A stretch of 64,000 bases of DNA from assembly GCF_000762845.2 (NCBI RefSeq), contig NZ_JRMQ02000008.1, positions 19,479 through 83,478 of the forward strand. Direction: 5' to 3'. Shown here piece by piece: positions 37,964 to 47,135 of this stretch. Position numbers and translations under genes: made by a program. Under the pieces are notes generated by a model, which was not told the DNA's origin, searched no databases, and was given only the letters and a program-made list of their open reading frames with translations. The first letter of the stretch is position 1, and the number at the start of each line of letters is the position of its first letter. Origin of the DNA: Helicobacter japonicus (GTDB taxonomy: Bacteria; Campylobacterota; Campylobacteria; Campylobacterales; Helicobacteraceae).

Positions 37964-39007
37964 CTAAAACAAGCCATAAGGCACTTTCGGCACACCTAGG
38001 CTCTCATCTAAGCCGCACATAAGATTTGCATTCATAAGTGCTTGTGAGCTTGCCCCACGCAAAAGATTATCAATGGCTGAATTGATATATAAATTTTTGC
38101 CACTTGTAGCGACAAAAATATCACAAAAATGGCTTCCTACAACTTGTGCAATGCTCACAGGATTCTCTCTTATACGGATAAATGGCTCATCTTTGTAGGC
38201 ATTATGGAGAATTTCTTGTGCTTCCTGTGTCGTGAGGGGTGATTTTAGTGTCGCAAATACGCTCACAAGCATACCACGCGTTAATGGTGTAAGATGTGGA
38301 ACAAAAACAATATCGAGCTCCTTTTGACTAATATCACTGCATTTTTGAGAAATTTCTATTTGGTGGCGATGGGTAAGAGGTGAATAGCTGAAAAGATTTT
38401 CATTAATGTGTGAAAAATGTGTATTATCACTAGGGTTTTTTCCTGCACCACTCATACCACTTTTTGCATCAACAAACACACCACAAGAGGGATTGATAAA
38501 AGACACAAAAGGAAGCAGGGCTAGAAGTGTGGCAGTAGGATAACAGCCCGGATTTGCTATAAGATTGGCTTCTTTTATACTTTGGCGATAATATTCTGGT
38601 AGTCCATAGACGGCACGAGCGAGATTTTCTGTGTCTAAATGAGGACAATAGTGCGCTTGATAATTTGTGGCATTCAAGCGATAATCTGCTGACAAATCAA
38701 CAACTTTTGCTTGAGGATTGAGGCTAAAAATTTCTTTTGCCATAGTCATTGCGCTTTTGTGTGGGAGAGCAAGAAAGATAAGATTACAAGATAGCAAGGC
38801 TTCTTTTGCATCTGCCTTATGGATAGGCAAATCTGCCAAGGACAAACCTTTAAGCATTTTATGAATCTGCTCTAATTCTCCCTCTCCTTGAGAATTTGCT
38901 ATGTAGCTAAGGCGAAAAATAGGATGATTGATAAGCAATTTAACAAGCTCTAAGCCTGTATAACCACTCACACCGATAATGCCGACATTGATTGTTTGGT
39001 GAGACAT
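37964..39007 (-). CDS. argC: N-acetyl-gamma-glutamyl-phosphate reductase
   Basis: ArgC makes N-acetylglutamate semialdehyde in arginine synthesis, using NADPH. The N-terminal Rossmann motif GIIGVSGYTGLELVKLL is clear, and the catalytic cysteine is Cys155 in NPGCYPTAT. At 347 residues the length is normal. AAGGAG precedes the ATG. It ends eight bases before the metallophosphatase gene and starts nine bases after pepD, all on the minus strand. Confidence 0.95.
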   Translation of the reverse strand: MSHQTINVGIIGVSGYTGLELVKLLINHPIFRLSYIANSQGEGELEQIHKMLKGLSLADLPIHKADAKEALLSCNLIFLALPHKSAMTMAKEIFSLNPQAKVVDLSADYRLNATNYQAHYCPHLDTENLARAVYGLPEYYRQSIKEANLIANPGCYPTATLLALLPFVSFINPSCGVFVDAKSGMSGAGKNPSDNTHFSHINENLFSYSPLTHRHQIEISQKCSDISQKELDIVFVPHLTPLTRGMLVSVFATLKSPLTTQEAQEILHNAYKDEPFIRIRENPVSIAQVVGSHFCDIFVATSGKNLYINSAIDNLLRGASSQALMNANLMCGLDESLGVPKVPYGLF

Positions 39008-39016
39008 AACTTCTCC

Positions 39017-40411
39017 TTAATATGAGCTGATAAAATCATCTAAGATTGCACAAAAGATTCTAAAATGCTCTATATTAAGTGATTCATTAAGGCTATGTGG
39101 AGCATTGATAGTGGGACCAATAGAGATGACATCAAGATTGGATTGTGAGCTGTGTTTGAGAATCTGCCTTTTTAGAATCCCACATTCAAGTCCTGCGTGG
39201 ATTTGTGCAAGATGAGGTGTGATTGAATACTTTGTATAAATCTCACACAGAAGTTTTAAGGCTTTGTGATGAGTATCTATGCTCTTCTCCCACGGACTAT
39301 AATGTCCTTTTGTTTGAATCTTGCAGTGAGGATTCAAAAATGGAACGCTTATCTTAAGCTGTGCAATAGTGCGTTGCAATAAACTATCAGTATTCGCTCG
39401 AGCCATAAGAATAAGCTCTAGTTTATCATCTTTTTGTTGTAAGGTGGAGAGGTTGAGTGAAGAGAGAGTGCCTTGAGTTGAGCTTGCATACACGCCGCTA
39501 TGTATGCCACAAATAAGAGGAACGATAGAATCTGTGTGATAGGCAAATGTTGGGTGAGATTCTATTTGTTGAAGAGATTGCAAGGGTGCAATATCAAAAA
39601 ATGCCCCATTTGCAGTCGTATAGTGCGGATTAAGTGGTGCATCACATAAAATAACAGAATCTATACCCACAGGGATAGAGTTACGCTTTTCACCGGCTTT
39701 AAGCGTGAGAATGTAGGCATTAAGAGAAGAGAGAAAAAAGCCATATTCAACAATCACATTTTCTGTATTCTTGCCAATATCAATGCCACTATGCCCACCT
39801 AAAAAACCTCTGCTTGTAATGCGGTAGATATAAGGGTGTGTAGCAAGAGCAGATTGGATATCTTGTGAAAATGCCTTGAGATTTATTTCACATTCTATAT
39901 CCACACCCCCAGCACAACCTAGCACAATTTCGTGCAAATCTTCGCTATCAAGATTAAGGAGTAAAGATGAGTGAATTCCGAGTGCTAAATGATTTGCTCC
40001 TATCATTCCTACTTCTTCATCATTAGTAAAAAGTAATTCAATATCAGGTGCATTTTGGGCAAGCATACAAGCCATACCTATGCCATTATCAGCTCCAAGC
40101 GATGAGTTTTTTGCATACAAAAACCCTTCTTTTTCAAAGATTTCTACACCAAGATGTTTTGTAGAATCTCCCACACATACCATATCATAATGGCTTTGTA
40201 GGCAGATGCGTGGATTGCCTCTTTTGGCATAAATGTTGTATGTCTCATCAGTGCGCACCTCATAACCTTTTTTGTGAAGTGTATCACAAAGATAAGAAAA
40301 CATATTTTGTGTATGGAAACTGCAATGTGGAATAGCACAAAGTGTGCGGAATTCTTCAAGAGATTGCGTAAAGAAAGCAGAGGGATTATTTTGTGCAATG
40401 TGATTATTCAT
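39017..40411 (-). CDS. pepD: Xaa-His (beta-Ala-His) dipeptidase, M20 family
   Basis: A cytosolic zinc dipeptidase that splits Xaa-His and other dipeptides. The metal ligands are in LQSHYDMV, LGADNGIG, FTNDEEVGMIGA and LNLDSED, and GHSGIDIG belongs to the lid domain. The frame extends seven codons upstream, but the ATG at 40411 has AAGGATTC before it, giving 464 residues. It precedes argC with nine bases between. Confidence 0.88.
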   Translation of the reverse strand: MNNHIAQNNPSAFFTQSLEEFRTLCAIPHCSFHTQNMFSYLCDTLHKKGYEVRTDETYNIYAKRGNPRICLQSHYDMVCVGDSTKHLGVEIFEKEGFLYAKNSSLGADNGIGMACMLAQNAPDIELLFTNDEEVGMIGANHLALGIHSSLLLNLDSEDLHEIVLGCAGGVDIECEINLKAFSQDIQSALATHPYIYRITSRGFLGGHSGIDIGKNTENVIVEYGFFLSSLNAYILTLKAGEKRNSIPVGIDSVILCDAPLNPHYTTANGAFFDIAPLQSLQQIESHPTFAYHTDSIVPLICGIHSGVYASSTQGTLSSLNLSTLQQKDDKLELILMARANTDSLLQRTIAQLKISVPFLNPHCKIQTKGHYSPWEKSIDTHHKALKLLCEIYTKYSITPHLAQIHAGLECGILKRQILKHSSQSNLDVISIGPTINAPHSLNESLNIEHFRIFCAILDDFISSY

Positions 40412-40421
40412 TTGAGAATCC

Positions 40422-41051
40422 TTATATATCATATTTTGGGCTTGTTTGAAAAATTTCGCCTAACTCTGCGTTGTAATGAGCGATTTTGCAGGAATTTTCA
40501 ATCAATGCGATAATCTTACCAAGCGTATAAAGGTCGCGTGCATAAACATATGTTCCATAGCCTTTAATAAGCATAAATGGGTGAGAATGTTCCTTGAAAT
40601 ATCGTGGAATATCTGTATCAGCTCGGTCTGCCCAAGTTTCATAATCTTTAGGGTTAAAAATATCAATGTGTGGAGAAAGAAATTCATACCCAAAGTAGTC
40701 TTTTGGTTCTAAAATATCATACTTAAGTGAGTAAGAAACAAGGTAAGGTGGGGAGGCAAAGGCAATAAATTTTGCTTCACTTGAGTTCTCATAGATTGCT
40801 GCGTGGATAGGTGCGTGTAAGCTTGCTTCGTTCCAGCGATAATCCTGTTTGTGATAAAGCGTAATCATAGAATCTGTGTTGAGATTGTCAAACACGGCGT
40901 ATTGCTTATTAATCAAAAAGCGATTTTTTGAAATTCTCGCGGAGATTGAGCCGTGAAAAATACTAAAAAAATCTTTTCTAAACATTGAAAGTGAGATGCT
41001 AGCAATATCTGCTATGAGCTTGTCGCTGACTTGAGAAGTATGTATATTCAT
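40422..41051 (-). CDS. class II aldolase/adducin-like protein
   Basis: A protein of 209 residues resembling the class II aldolase family (L-fuculose-phosphate aldolase, RhaD, MtnB). Visible elements are the N-terminal phosphate-binding region (FHGSISARI near residue 34), a HAPIHAAIYE helix that normally supplies an acidic catalytic residue, and a LIKGYGTYVYARDL block near residue 165. The usual zinc-binding HTH in the middle is not present as such (FASPPYLV stands there), so catalysis is doubtful. It starts the run to pepD and argC. The start codon lies almost at the predicted transcription start. Confidence 0.6.
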   Translation of the reverse strand: MNIHTSQVSDKLIADIASISLSMFRKDFFSIFHGSISARISKNRFLINKQYAVFDNLNTDSMITLYHKQDYRWNEASLHAPIHAAIYENSSEAKFIAFASPPYLVSYSLKYDILEPKDYFGYEFLSPHIDIFNPKDYETWADRADTDIPRYFKEHSHPFMLIKGYGTYVYARDLYTLGKIIALIENSCKIAHYNAELGEIFQTSPKYDI

Positions 41052-41057
41052 AGGTAG

Positions 41058-41063
41058 ATTATA
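41058..41063 (-). promoter_or_regulatory. extended -10 box directly before the aldolase-like gene
   Basis: The minus strand reads TGCTATAAT with only six bases between the box and the ATG at 41051. Transcription should start at or one base before the start codon, giving a leaderless mRNA. Confidence 0.6.
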
Positions 41064-41197
41064 GCATTTTGTGGGCAATAGCACAAAAATCCATTTAAAA
41101 ATACGCTGTAATTCAGATATATAAATTATATTACATAATATTTTTAAATAAAATTATTTAAATAACTTTATAGTAATATACTAAAGTTTTATAAAAT

Positions 41198-41224
41198 TTA
41201 GCAATATTTGATTTTATTTGCTAA
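41198..41224 (+). promoter_or_regulatory. CIRCE-like HrcA operator
   Basis: TTAGCA, fifteen bases, then TGCTAA: a 27-base dyad with the same outer arms and spacing as the classical CIRCE element (TTAGCACTC-N9-GAGTGCTAA); only the three inner bases of each arm differ. It lies nine bases before the -10 box of the hrcA-grpE-dnaK operon, where a repressor would block RNA polymerase. Confidence 0.65.
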
Positions 41225-41232
41225 TTTTATGA

Positions 41233-41238
41233 TATAAT
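41233..41238 (+). promoter_or_regulatory. predicted -10 box of the hrcA-grpE-dnaK operon
   Basis: TGATATAAT, an extended -10 element, about 80 bases before hrcA. The long leader and the adjacent CIRCE-like dyad mark this as the heat-shock operon promoter. Confidence 0.65.
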
Positions 41239-41316
41239 ATTCTCGTTTTGTTAAAAACCAAAACATAATTTTTTAAAAAGCCATTATCTATAAAATATGT
41301 GTAGGGTAGAGATGCT

Positions 41317-42111
41317 ATGAGCAAAAAGGAAATGCTACTTTCTCGCGTGATTGTTGAGTATTTGAAGCACAGAGAGCCTATCGGATCTGAATCTTTAAAG
41401 ATGCTTATGAATACAAAAATTTCATCTGCGACTATACGCAATTATTTTAAGGTTTTGGCTGATGAGGGGTTGCTTTTTCAGCCTCATATCAGTAGTGGGC
41501 GCATTCCTACTTTTGAAGCCTTGAAATCTTATTGGTATAAGCAGATTGATACAAAATCTGTGATGGAAGTAGATTCACCAGAGTGCATTAAAAGGGCTTG
41601 TTTTGAATCTCAAGTTTTTTGTGCTCTAAGCATTGAACAAAGTAATCGATTGTGTGCTGTTACACGTTTAAGTAGCGATAAACTCTTGCTTGAGTTTGAG
41701 CATATTGGCGTTACTTTGCCTTTTTCGACTACAATTGAGCGATTTTTGCGTGAGTTAAAGGGCTTAGAGCTTGTTGATGTGCGTAAAATTGCCTATCAAG
41801 TGCGTGCAATGAATCTACTCGAAGTGCTTACTTGTGTGCAAAGTCGAAATCTCGTGCGCTTTGGTGTTGGAGCTTTGGTTCAGGCATATCATTATAATAG
41901 TGATGAGCAAAGCTTTTATGCTATTGTCGATGGGAGTATATTTGACTCTCTGCAGCTTGGCATATATTGTGAGGAGGTGTTACCTAAAGGTTATATGGCG
42001 ATTATGCAAGATATAGTATTAAAAACGCAACCTGACAAAAAAAGTAGAATGCTTTGTGTCGGGGCATTGGATAGAGATTTTACCCATTTTTTTGGGTGTA
42101 TTCAATCTTAG
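41317..42111 (+). CDS. hrcA: heat-inducible transcription repressor HrcA
   Basis: HrcA represses chaperone operons by binding CIRCE. The N-terminal winged helix (residues about 5-80) includes the family sequence [11 protein letters not shown] and the recognition part [18 protein letters not shown]. The rest is the HrcA GAF-like and dimerisation region, more divergent, with FVVG-like patterns near the C terminus. At 264 residues it is shorter than the typical 340, as in other Helicobacter HrcA proteins. It heads the operon, so it probably represses its own transcription through the dyad at 41198. grpE begins 14 bases later. Confidence 0.9.
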   Translation: MSKKEMLLSRVIVEYLKHREPIGSESLKMLMNTKISSATIRNYFKVLADEGLLFQPHISSGRIPTFEALKSYWYKQIDTKSVMEVDSPECIKRACFESQVFCALSIEQSNRLCAVTRLSSDKLLLEFEHIGVTLPFSTTIERFLRELKGLELVDVRKIAYQVRAMNLLEVLTCVQSRNLVRFGVGALVQAYHYNSDEQSFYAIVDGSIFDSLQLGIYCEEVLPKGYMAIMQDIVLKTQPDKKSRMLCVGALDRDFTHFFGCIQS

Positions 42112-42125
42112 AGAAAGGAGTGAGT

Positions 42126-42662
42126 ATGCAAGAAGAAGAAAAACAATGTGAAGATGAGCTAGAAGCACAAACACAAAGTGATAGTGAAGAAACATTAGAA
42201 GAGAATGTGGAAAGCCCATCGGAAGATTATAAGTTTAAATATGAAGAGTTAAAAGATCAATATATGAGGGCATTTGCTGACTTTGAAAATACTAAAAAAC
42301 GATTAGAACGTGATAAAAATCAAAGTTTAGAATACGCAAATGAGCGCATTATGAATGATTTGCTTCCTGTGCTTGATACATTAGAAAAAGCTTTAGAGAG
42401 TGCCCAGAGTAATCCAGAAGCGGGAGCAATCGCACAAGGATTACAGCTTACACTCGATAGCTTTCTTAAGGTATTGAGCAAGCACGGCGTAGAAGTGATA
42501 GCCACAGATGGAGAGTTTGACCCAAATCTACACGAATGTTTGATGCAAGTGCCAAGTGAAGAAAAAAATGATGGAGAAATTCTCCAAATCTTGCAAAAAG
42601 GATTTGTGTATAAAGGTCGGGTGATACGCCCATCTATGGTAAGTGTAGTAAAAAATGCGTAG
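42126..42662 (+). CDS. grpE: nucleotide exchange factor GrpE
   Basis: GrpE releases ADP from DnaK. An acidic N-terminal region of about 35 residues leads into a long coiled coil (about 40-95) with [20 protein letters not shown], then the beta domain that contacts DnaK, ending in [18 protein letters not shown]. The frame is open ten codons upstream into hrcA, but the ATG at 42126 follows AAGGAG, giving 178 residues. It lies between hrcA and dnaK, 46 bases before the latter. Confidence 0.95.
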   Translation: MQEEEKQCEDELEAQTQSDSEETLEENVESPSEDYKFKYEELKDQYMRAFADFENTKKRLERDKNQSLEYANERIMNDLLPVLDTLEKALESAQSNPEAGAIAQGLQLTLDSFLKVLSKHGVEVIATDGEFDPNLHECLMQVPSEEKNDGEILQILQKGFVYKGRVIRPSMVSVVKNA

Positions 42663-42708
42663 GATTTAAAATCCTTCACAAAATTTATTTTATTTTAAGG
42701 AGCATACA

Positions 42709-44589
42709 ATGGCAAAAGTAATTGGAATAGACTTAGGAACAACAAATTCAGCAATGGCAGTATATGAAGGTAATGAGGCAAAAATTATTGCGAATAAAGA
42801 AGGTAAAAACACAACCCCTTCAATCGTGGCATTCACTGATAAGGGTGAGATTCTAGTAGGTGAGCCTGCTAAAAGACAAGCAGTAACTAACCCAAAAAAG
42901 ACAATTTATTCTATCAAACGCATTATGGGGCTTATGTTTAATGAAGATAAGGCAAAAGAAGCAGAAAAGCGACTCCCTTATAATATTGTTGATAGAAATG
43001 GTGCGTGTGCAGTAGAAATCGCTGATAAAATTTATACACCTCAAGAAATATCTGCAAAGATTCTAATGAAGCTTAAAGAGGACGCACAAAGTTATTTGGG
43101 GGAAGATGTTACAGAGGCAGTCATCACGGTTCCAGCATACTTTAATGACTCTCAACGTAAAGCAACAAAAGAAGCAGGAACGATAGCAGGACTTAATGTA
43201 TTAAGAATTATTAACGAACCTACTTCAGCAGCTTTAGCGTATGGGTTAGATAAAAAAGAAGCCGAAAAAATTATGGTGTATGACTTGGGTGGTGGGACAT
43301 TTGATGTTACTGTGCTAGAAACAGGTGATAATGTTGTAGAAGTGCTTGCCACAGGTGGAGATGCATTCCTTGGTGGAGATGATTTTGATAATAGAATTAT
43401 TGATTGGGCGGCTGAAGAATTTAAAAGCGATGAGGGCATTGATTTAAAAAACGATGTAATGGCATTGCAGCGACTTAAAGATGCAGCAGAAAATGCAAAA
43501 AAAGAGCTAAGTAGCGCACAAGAAACTGAAATTAACTTGCCTTTTATTACTGCTGATGCAAGTGGTCCAAAGCATTTGGTGAAAAAAATTACTCGTGCGA
43601 AATTTGAAAGTTTGATTGATGATTTGATTGAGGACACAATTAAGAAAATTGATTTTGTGATTAAAGATGCCGGGCTTACACAGAGTGATATTTCTGAAGT
43701 AGTAATGGTGGGTGGTTCTACTCGGATTCCAAAAGTGCAAGAACGCGTAAAAGCCTTTATTGGCAAGGAATTAAACAAATCAGTGAATCCTGATGAAGTC
43801 GTGGCAGTAGGTGCAGCGGTTCAAGGTGGTGTGCTTAAGGGTGATGTAAAAGATGTGCTTTTACTTGATGTTACGCCTTTGAGTTTGGGTATTGAGACTG
43901 CTGGAGGTATTTGCACAAAGGTTGTAGAGCGAGGTGTAACTATTCCTACTAAAAAGACGCAAGTATTTTCTACCTATGAAGATAATCAACCTGCCGTAAG
44001 CATTAATGTGTTGCAAGGTGAAAGAGAGTTGGCGCGTGATAATAAATCTCTTGGACGCTTTGATTTAAGTGGGATTCCTGCAGCTCCCCGCGGTGTGCCA
44101 CAAATTGAAGTTACATTTGATATTGATGCAAATGGAATCTTAACCGTTTCAGCGAAAGATAAAGCCACAGGCAAATCTCAAGAAATTAAAATAAGCGGTT
44201 CAAGTGGGCTTTCAGATGCTGAAATCGAAAAAATGGTCAAAGAAGCAGAATTGCACAAAGAAGAGGATACAAAGAAAAAAGCAATTATTGAATTGCGTAA
44301 TAATGCAGATTCTCTTGTGTATCAAACAAAAAAGAGTCTTGAAGAATTTAAAGACAAAATAGAATCTGCTGAAGTGGAGAAGATTCAGGGCGCAATTTCT
44401 GCACTTGAAGAAACTTTGAAAAATGAAAATGCTTCCAAAGAAGAGCTTGAGGCAAAAATTAAGAATCTTACAGAAGCAAGCCATAAGCTTGCTGAAGCAG
44501 CGTATGCTAAAGAACAAGGTGGCGCACAACAACAAGGCACAGATACAAAGAAAAAAGATGATGATGTGATTGATGCTGAAGTAGAATAA
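42709..44589 (+). CDS. dnaK: chaperone DnaK (Hsp70)
   Basis: The main Hsp70 chaperone. The ATPase domain begins [17 protein letters not shown] and holds the further signatures [15 protein letters not shown] (near residue 187) and [14 protein letters not shown] (near 330). The substrate-binding domain follows from about residue 385, with an alpha-helical lid and the acidic DDVIDAEVE tail. At 626 residues the length is normal. AAGGAG precedes the ATG. The gene closes the hrcA operon. Frames antisense to it are long but show no protein-like features. Confidence 0.98.
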   Translation: MAKVIGIDLGTTNSAMAVYEGNEAKIIANKEGKNTTPSIVAFTDKGEILVGEPAKRQAVTNPKKTIYSIKRIMGLMFNEDKAKEAEKRLPYNIVDRNGACAVEIADKIYTPQEISAKILMKLKEDAQSYLGEDVTEAVITVPAYFNDSQRKATKEAGTIAGLNVLRIINEPTSAALAYGLDKKEAEKIMVYDLGGGTFDVTVLETGDNVVEVLATGGDAFLGGDDFDNRIIDWAAEEFKSDEGIDLKNDVMALQRLKDAAENAKKELSSAQETEINLPFITADASGPKHLVKKITRAKFESLIDDLIEDTIKKIDFVIKDAGLTQSDISEVVMVGGSTRIPKVQERVKAFIGKELNKSVNPDEVVAVGAAVQGGVLKGDVKDVLLLDVTPLSLGIETAGGICTKVVERGVTIPTKKTQVFSTYEDNQPAVSINVLQGERELARDNKSLGRFDLSGIPAAPRGVPQIEVTFDIDANGILTVSAKDKATGKSQEIKISGSSGLSDAEIEKMVKEAELHKEEDTKKKAIIELRNNADSLVYQTKKSLEEFKDKIESAEVEKIQGAISALEETLKNENASKEELEAKIKNLTEASHKLAEAAYAKEQGGAQQQGTDTKKKDDDVIDAEVE

Positions 44590-44622
44590 GTAAAAATTAC
44601 ACCTTCACAACAAGGGAGAGAT

Positions 44623-45624
44623 GTGTCAAGCACCCATAAAGCGCATATTATGATTCTTGCTACAGGTGGCACGATTGCCGGTGTAGCAGATGAAACACAT
44701 ACAGATTATGAAAGCGGGGTGCTAGGCATAGATACCTTGCTTCAAGATTTTCCTCAAATCCACTCTCTTGCTCACATTCACACAAAACAAATATGTAATA
44801 TTGATAGTGCAGATATGAGTGATGATATATGGCTCACCCTTGCTCATAATATAAAAGTTATTCTTTCAGATTCTCTTTATGATGGTATTGTTATCACACA
44901 CGGCACAGACACAATGGAGGAGAGTGCATTTTTTCTCCACCTCACCACTATAAGTGATAAACCCATAATACTGACAGGAGCTATGCGCCCTTTTAATGAT
45001 GCTCTATATGATGGGGGTAAAAATCTTTTTAATGCCATAAAACTTGCAGCGTATAAAGATTCACAAAATCGGGGCGTTATGGTGTGTATGAATGGACAAA
45101 TTTATTCCCCACTTGGCGTTAGCAAACTGCATACGCTTGAAATTGATGCTTTTTCATCTAAGGGACGTATAGGATTTGTTACGGACTCTAGCATTTGTTT
45201 TTCCTCTCCCCTTATAGCACGGCAGAGGAGTATTTTTCATATAGAAAACTTAAAGTCTCTGCCACGTGTAGATATACTTTATTCTTATGCAAATGATGGC
45301 TCATCTATTGCGGCAAAGGCACTTTTTGAATCTGGCACAAAGGGTATAGTGATTGCAGGAAGCGGTGCAGGGAGTATTCACAAAGCGCACAAAGAGATGT
45401 TAAAATCTTTGCTCAAGCAAGGCTTGGTAGTCGTGGTAAGCTCACGCATTAATCAGGGGAGTGTGCATATAAGCAAAGCAGATAGCGAGTTAGGATTTAT
45501 AAGTAGCGCAGGGCTTAATCCACAAAAAGCACGCGTGCTTTTGATGCTCGCACTTAGCCAAAGTAAAGATTTAGCAGAGATTGCTAGTATCTTTCAATCT
45601 TTATTTAATTTTCATACATTTTAG
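44623..45624 (+). CDS. ansA: L-asparaginase
   Basis: Hydrolyses asparagine to aspartate and ammonia. The two threonine active-site signatures are present: ATGGTIAG (near residue 13) and HGTDTMEES (near residue 95), followed by TGAMRPFNDALYDGG. At 333 residues the length is normal. The GTG start at 44623 follows AGGGAGAG. There is no signal peptide, so unlike periplasmic type II enzymes this form should be cytoplasmic. It lies 33 bases after dnaK and just before the surface-modification cluster. Confidence 0.9.
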   Translation: MSSTHKAHIMILATGGTIAGVADETHTDYESGVLGIDTLLQDFPQIHSLAHIHTKQICNIDSADMSDDIWLTLAHNIKVILSDSLYDGIVITHGTDTMEESAFFLHLTTISDKPIILTGAMRPFNDALYDGGKNLFNAIKLAAYKDSQNRGVMVCMNGQIYSPLGVSKLHTLEIDAFSSKGRIGFVTDSSICFSSPLIARQRSIFHIENLKSLPRVDILYSYANDGSSIAAKALFESGTKGIVIAGSGAGSIHKAHKEMLKSLLKQGLVVVVSSRINQGSVHISKADSELGFISSAGLNPQKARVLLMLALSQSKDLAEIASIFQSLFNFHTF

Positions 45625-45626
45625 AT

Positions 45627-45632
45627 TATAAT
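45627..45632 (+). promoter_or_regulatory. predicted -10 box of the 45.7-49.7 kb cluster
   Basis: TATAAT two bases after the asparaginase stop codon and 28 bases before the first gene of the cluster, the only good -10 match in the gap. One promoter could drive all four genes. Confidence 0.5.
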
Positions 45633-45660
45633 TATTGTTCCATTAAACCAAAGGCAATGT

Positions 45661-47126
45661 ATGATGAAAACACTCAAATCGTTGATAAAAAACTTCTTAA
45701 AGCTCTTTGTGCGCGTTGAGTATATAGTATATAGGGATACGCCAAGGAGAGGCGAGTTAATAGTGAAGTATTCTTTAGGTTCTTTGGTGCTTTTTACCAA
45801 GTATTGTAAAAGCGCAGGACGCAAAGAACATCGACTTTTTGATGCAATCACTATAAGAAAAAATCACAAAAAGATAGATAAACTTATTAGTCAAACACAA
45901 AATAACTATCCACTCATTCTTTCAAGAATCCGCACTCGCGTAGCGGGGGGGGGGGTATCCGCGTTGGCTTCCTCGTTCTTTTAGATAGTATGTTTTCTTT
46001 TCGCCCAGTTTTTGAGGCGATGCTTAAAGATTCTACTTTTGCACCTCTTGTCATTGTTATCCCCGATACTTTAAGGGGTGAGAAAAGATGCTTTGATGAG
46101 CTTTTGAGTAATCATCAAAGATTGTTAGAGGCATATCCTGCCCACAAAGATAAGATTCTATGCTCTTATGATTGGCAAAGCAAAAAATTCATTGACTTTG
46201 CCCCTATGCTTGATGTAGCATATTTTAATAATCCTTACGATTTGATGACACATCGATTGTATAGCATAGGCTATTTGTCTCAATTTACCCTAACACTTCA
46301 TATTTCTTATGGTTATATGGGGCTTTTAAACTATGGTTTGCAAGTTTTTGCTTCCTTAGAATATAGCCTTTTATGGAATATCTATGTAGAAAATCAAAAT
46401 GTGTATGATTTGATTAAGAGTTCGCAAGTCGCAGAAATACAGAATCTCAAAGTCATAGGCTATCTCAAAATGGATAAAATCCAGCCGGTTATAGAATCTG
46501 CCAAAGAGATTCAAAACAAAAGAAAGAAAATTATCATCGCTCCTCACCACACCTTGACTTTAGAAAATTTCCCTTTGTATCTCTCAAATTTCTTGCGTTT
46601 AAGCGATTTTTACTTAAATCTCCCTAGCCTCTATCCGCAGATTGACTTTATTTTCCGTCCTCACCCACTACTTTTTACACAGATTATAATCCACAAAGCC
46701 TATGGAGAGGATTCACAATCTTTTGTAGAAAACTATCTCAAGCAAATAGAGCAGATTCCAAATATGATTTATCAAGAAGGCGGGGATTATTTTGAGAGTT
46801 TTGCTACCTCAAGTGCGCTTATCCACGATTGTGGTAGCTTTATCTCCGAGTATCTCTACACCGATAAGCCTGAAGCCTTTATTATAGAATCTAATGAGAC
46901 AATCAAGCGGGAATTTACCCCCTTTGGTGAGGAAGTGCTCACACATCTCTATCTCCTCTCTACCAAAAAAGATATTATAGACTTTATAGATTCTGTTGTG
47001 TTGCAAGAGCAAGATTTTATGAAGCAAGAGCGCATTACTTTTGCAAAAGAGCATATTAGGGTAAATTACCCCAATGCCACGCGAATAGCCCTTAATGATT
47101 TAAAACAATCATTAGGCATAAATTAA
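45661..47126 (+). CDS. CDP-glycerol glycerophosphotransferase-like protein, frame broken at G11 (phase OFF)
   Basis: Two frames make up one gene. The first, from ATG 45661, runs to a stop at 45984 after the G11 tract. The second carries on in another frame, where codons after the tract read IRVGFLVLLDSMFSFRPVFEAML without a stop to 47126. Adding one G (G12) or losing two (G9) joins them into 488 residues. The downstream part has TagB/TagF-type features: APHHTLTLENFP, RPHPLL and HDCGSFISEY, as in enzymes that transfer glycerol phosphate from CDP-glycerol to a surface polymer. A TagD-like gene follows in the cluster, which supports the call. As sequenced only a 107-residue fragment is made. Confidence 0.7.
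45945..45955 (+). repeat. G11 homopolymer, switch of the glycerophosphotransferase-like gene
   Basis: Eleven consecutive G about 285 bases into the gene. The frame downstream continues the protein only at 9 or 12 G, so the present length is the OFF state. Confidence 0.9.
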
Positions 47127-47135
47127 GGAGCAAAA

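Noticed and set aside
43152..43778. A 208-codon frame antisense to dnaK
   Set aside because: It is the mirror of a highly biased coding region, rich in Ser and Ile, with no domain pattern.
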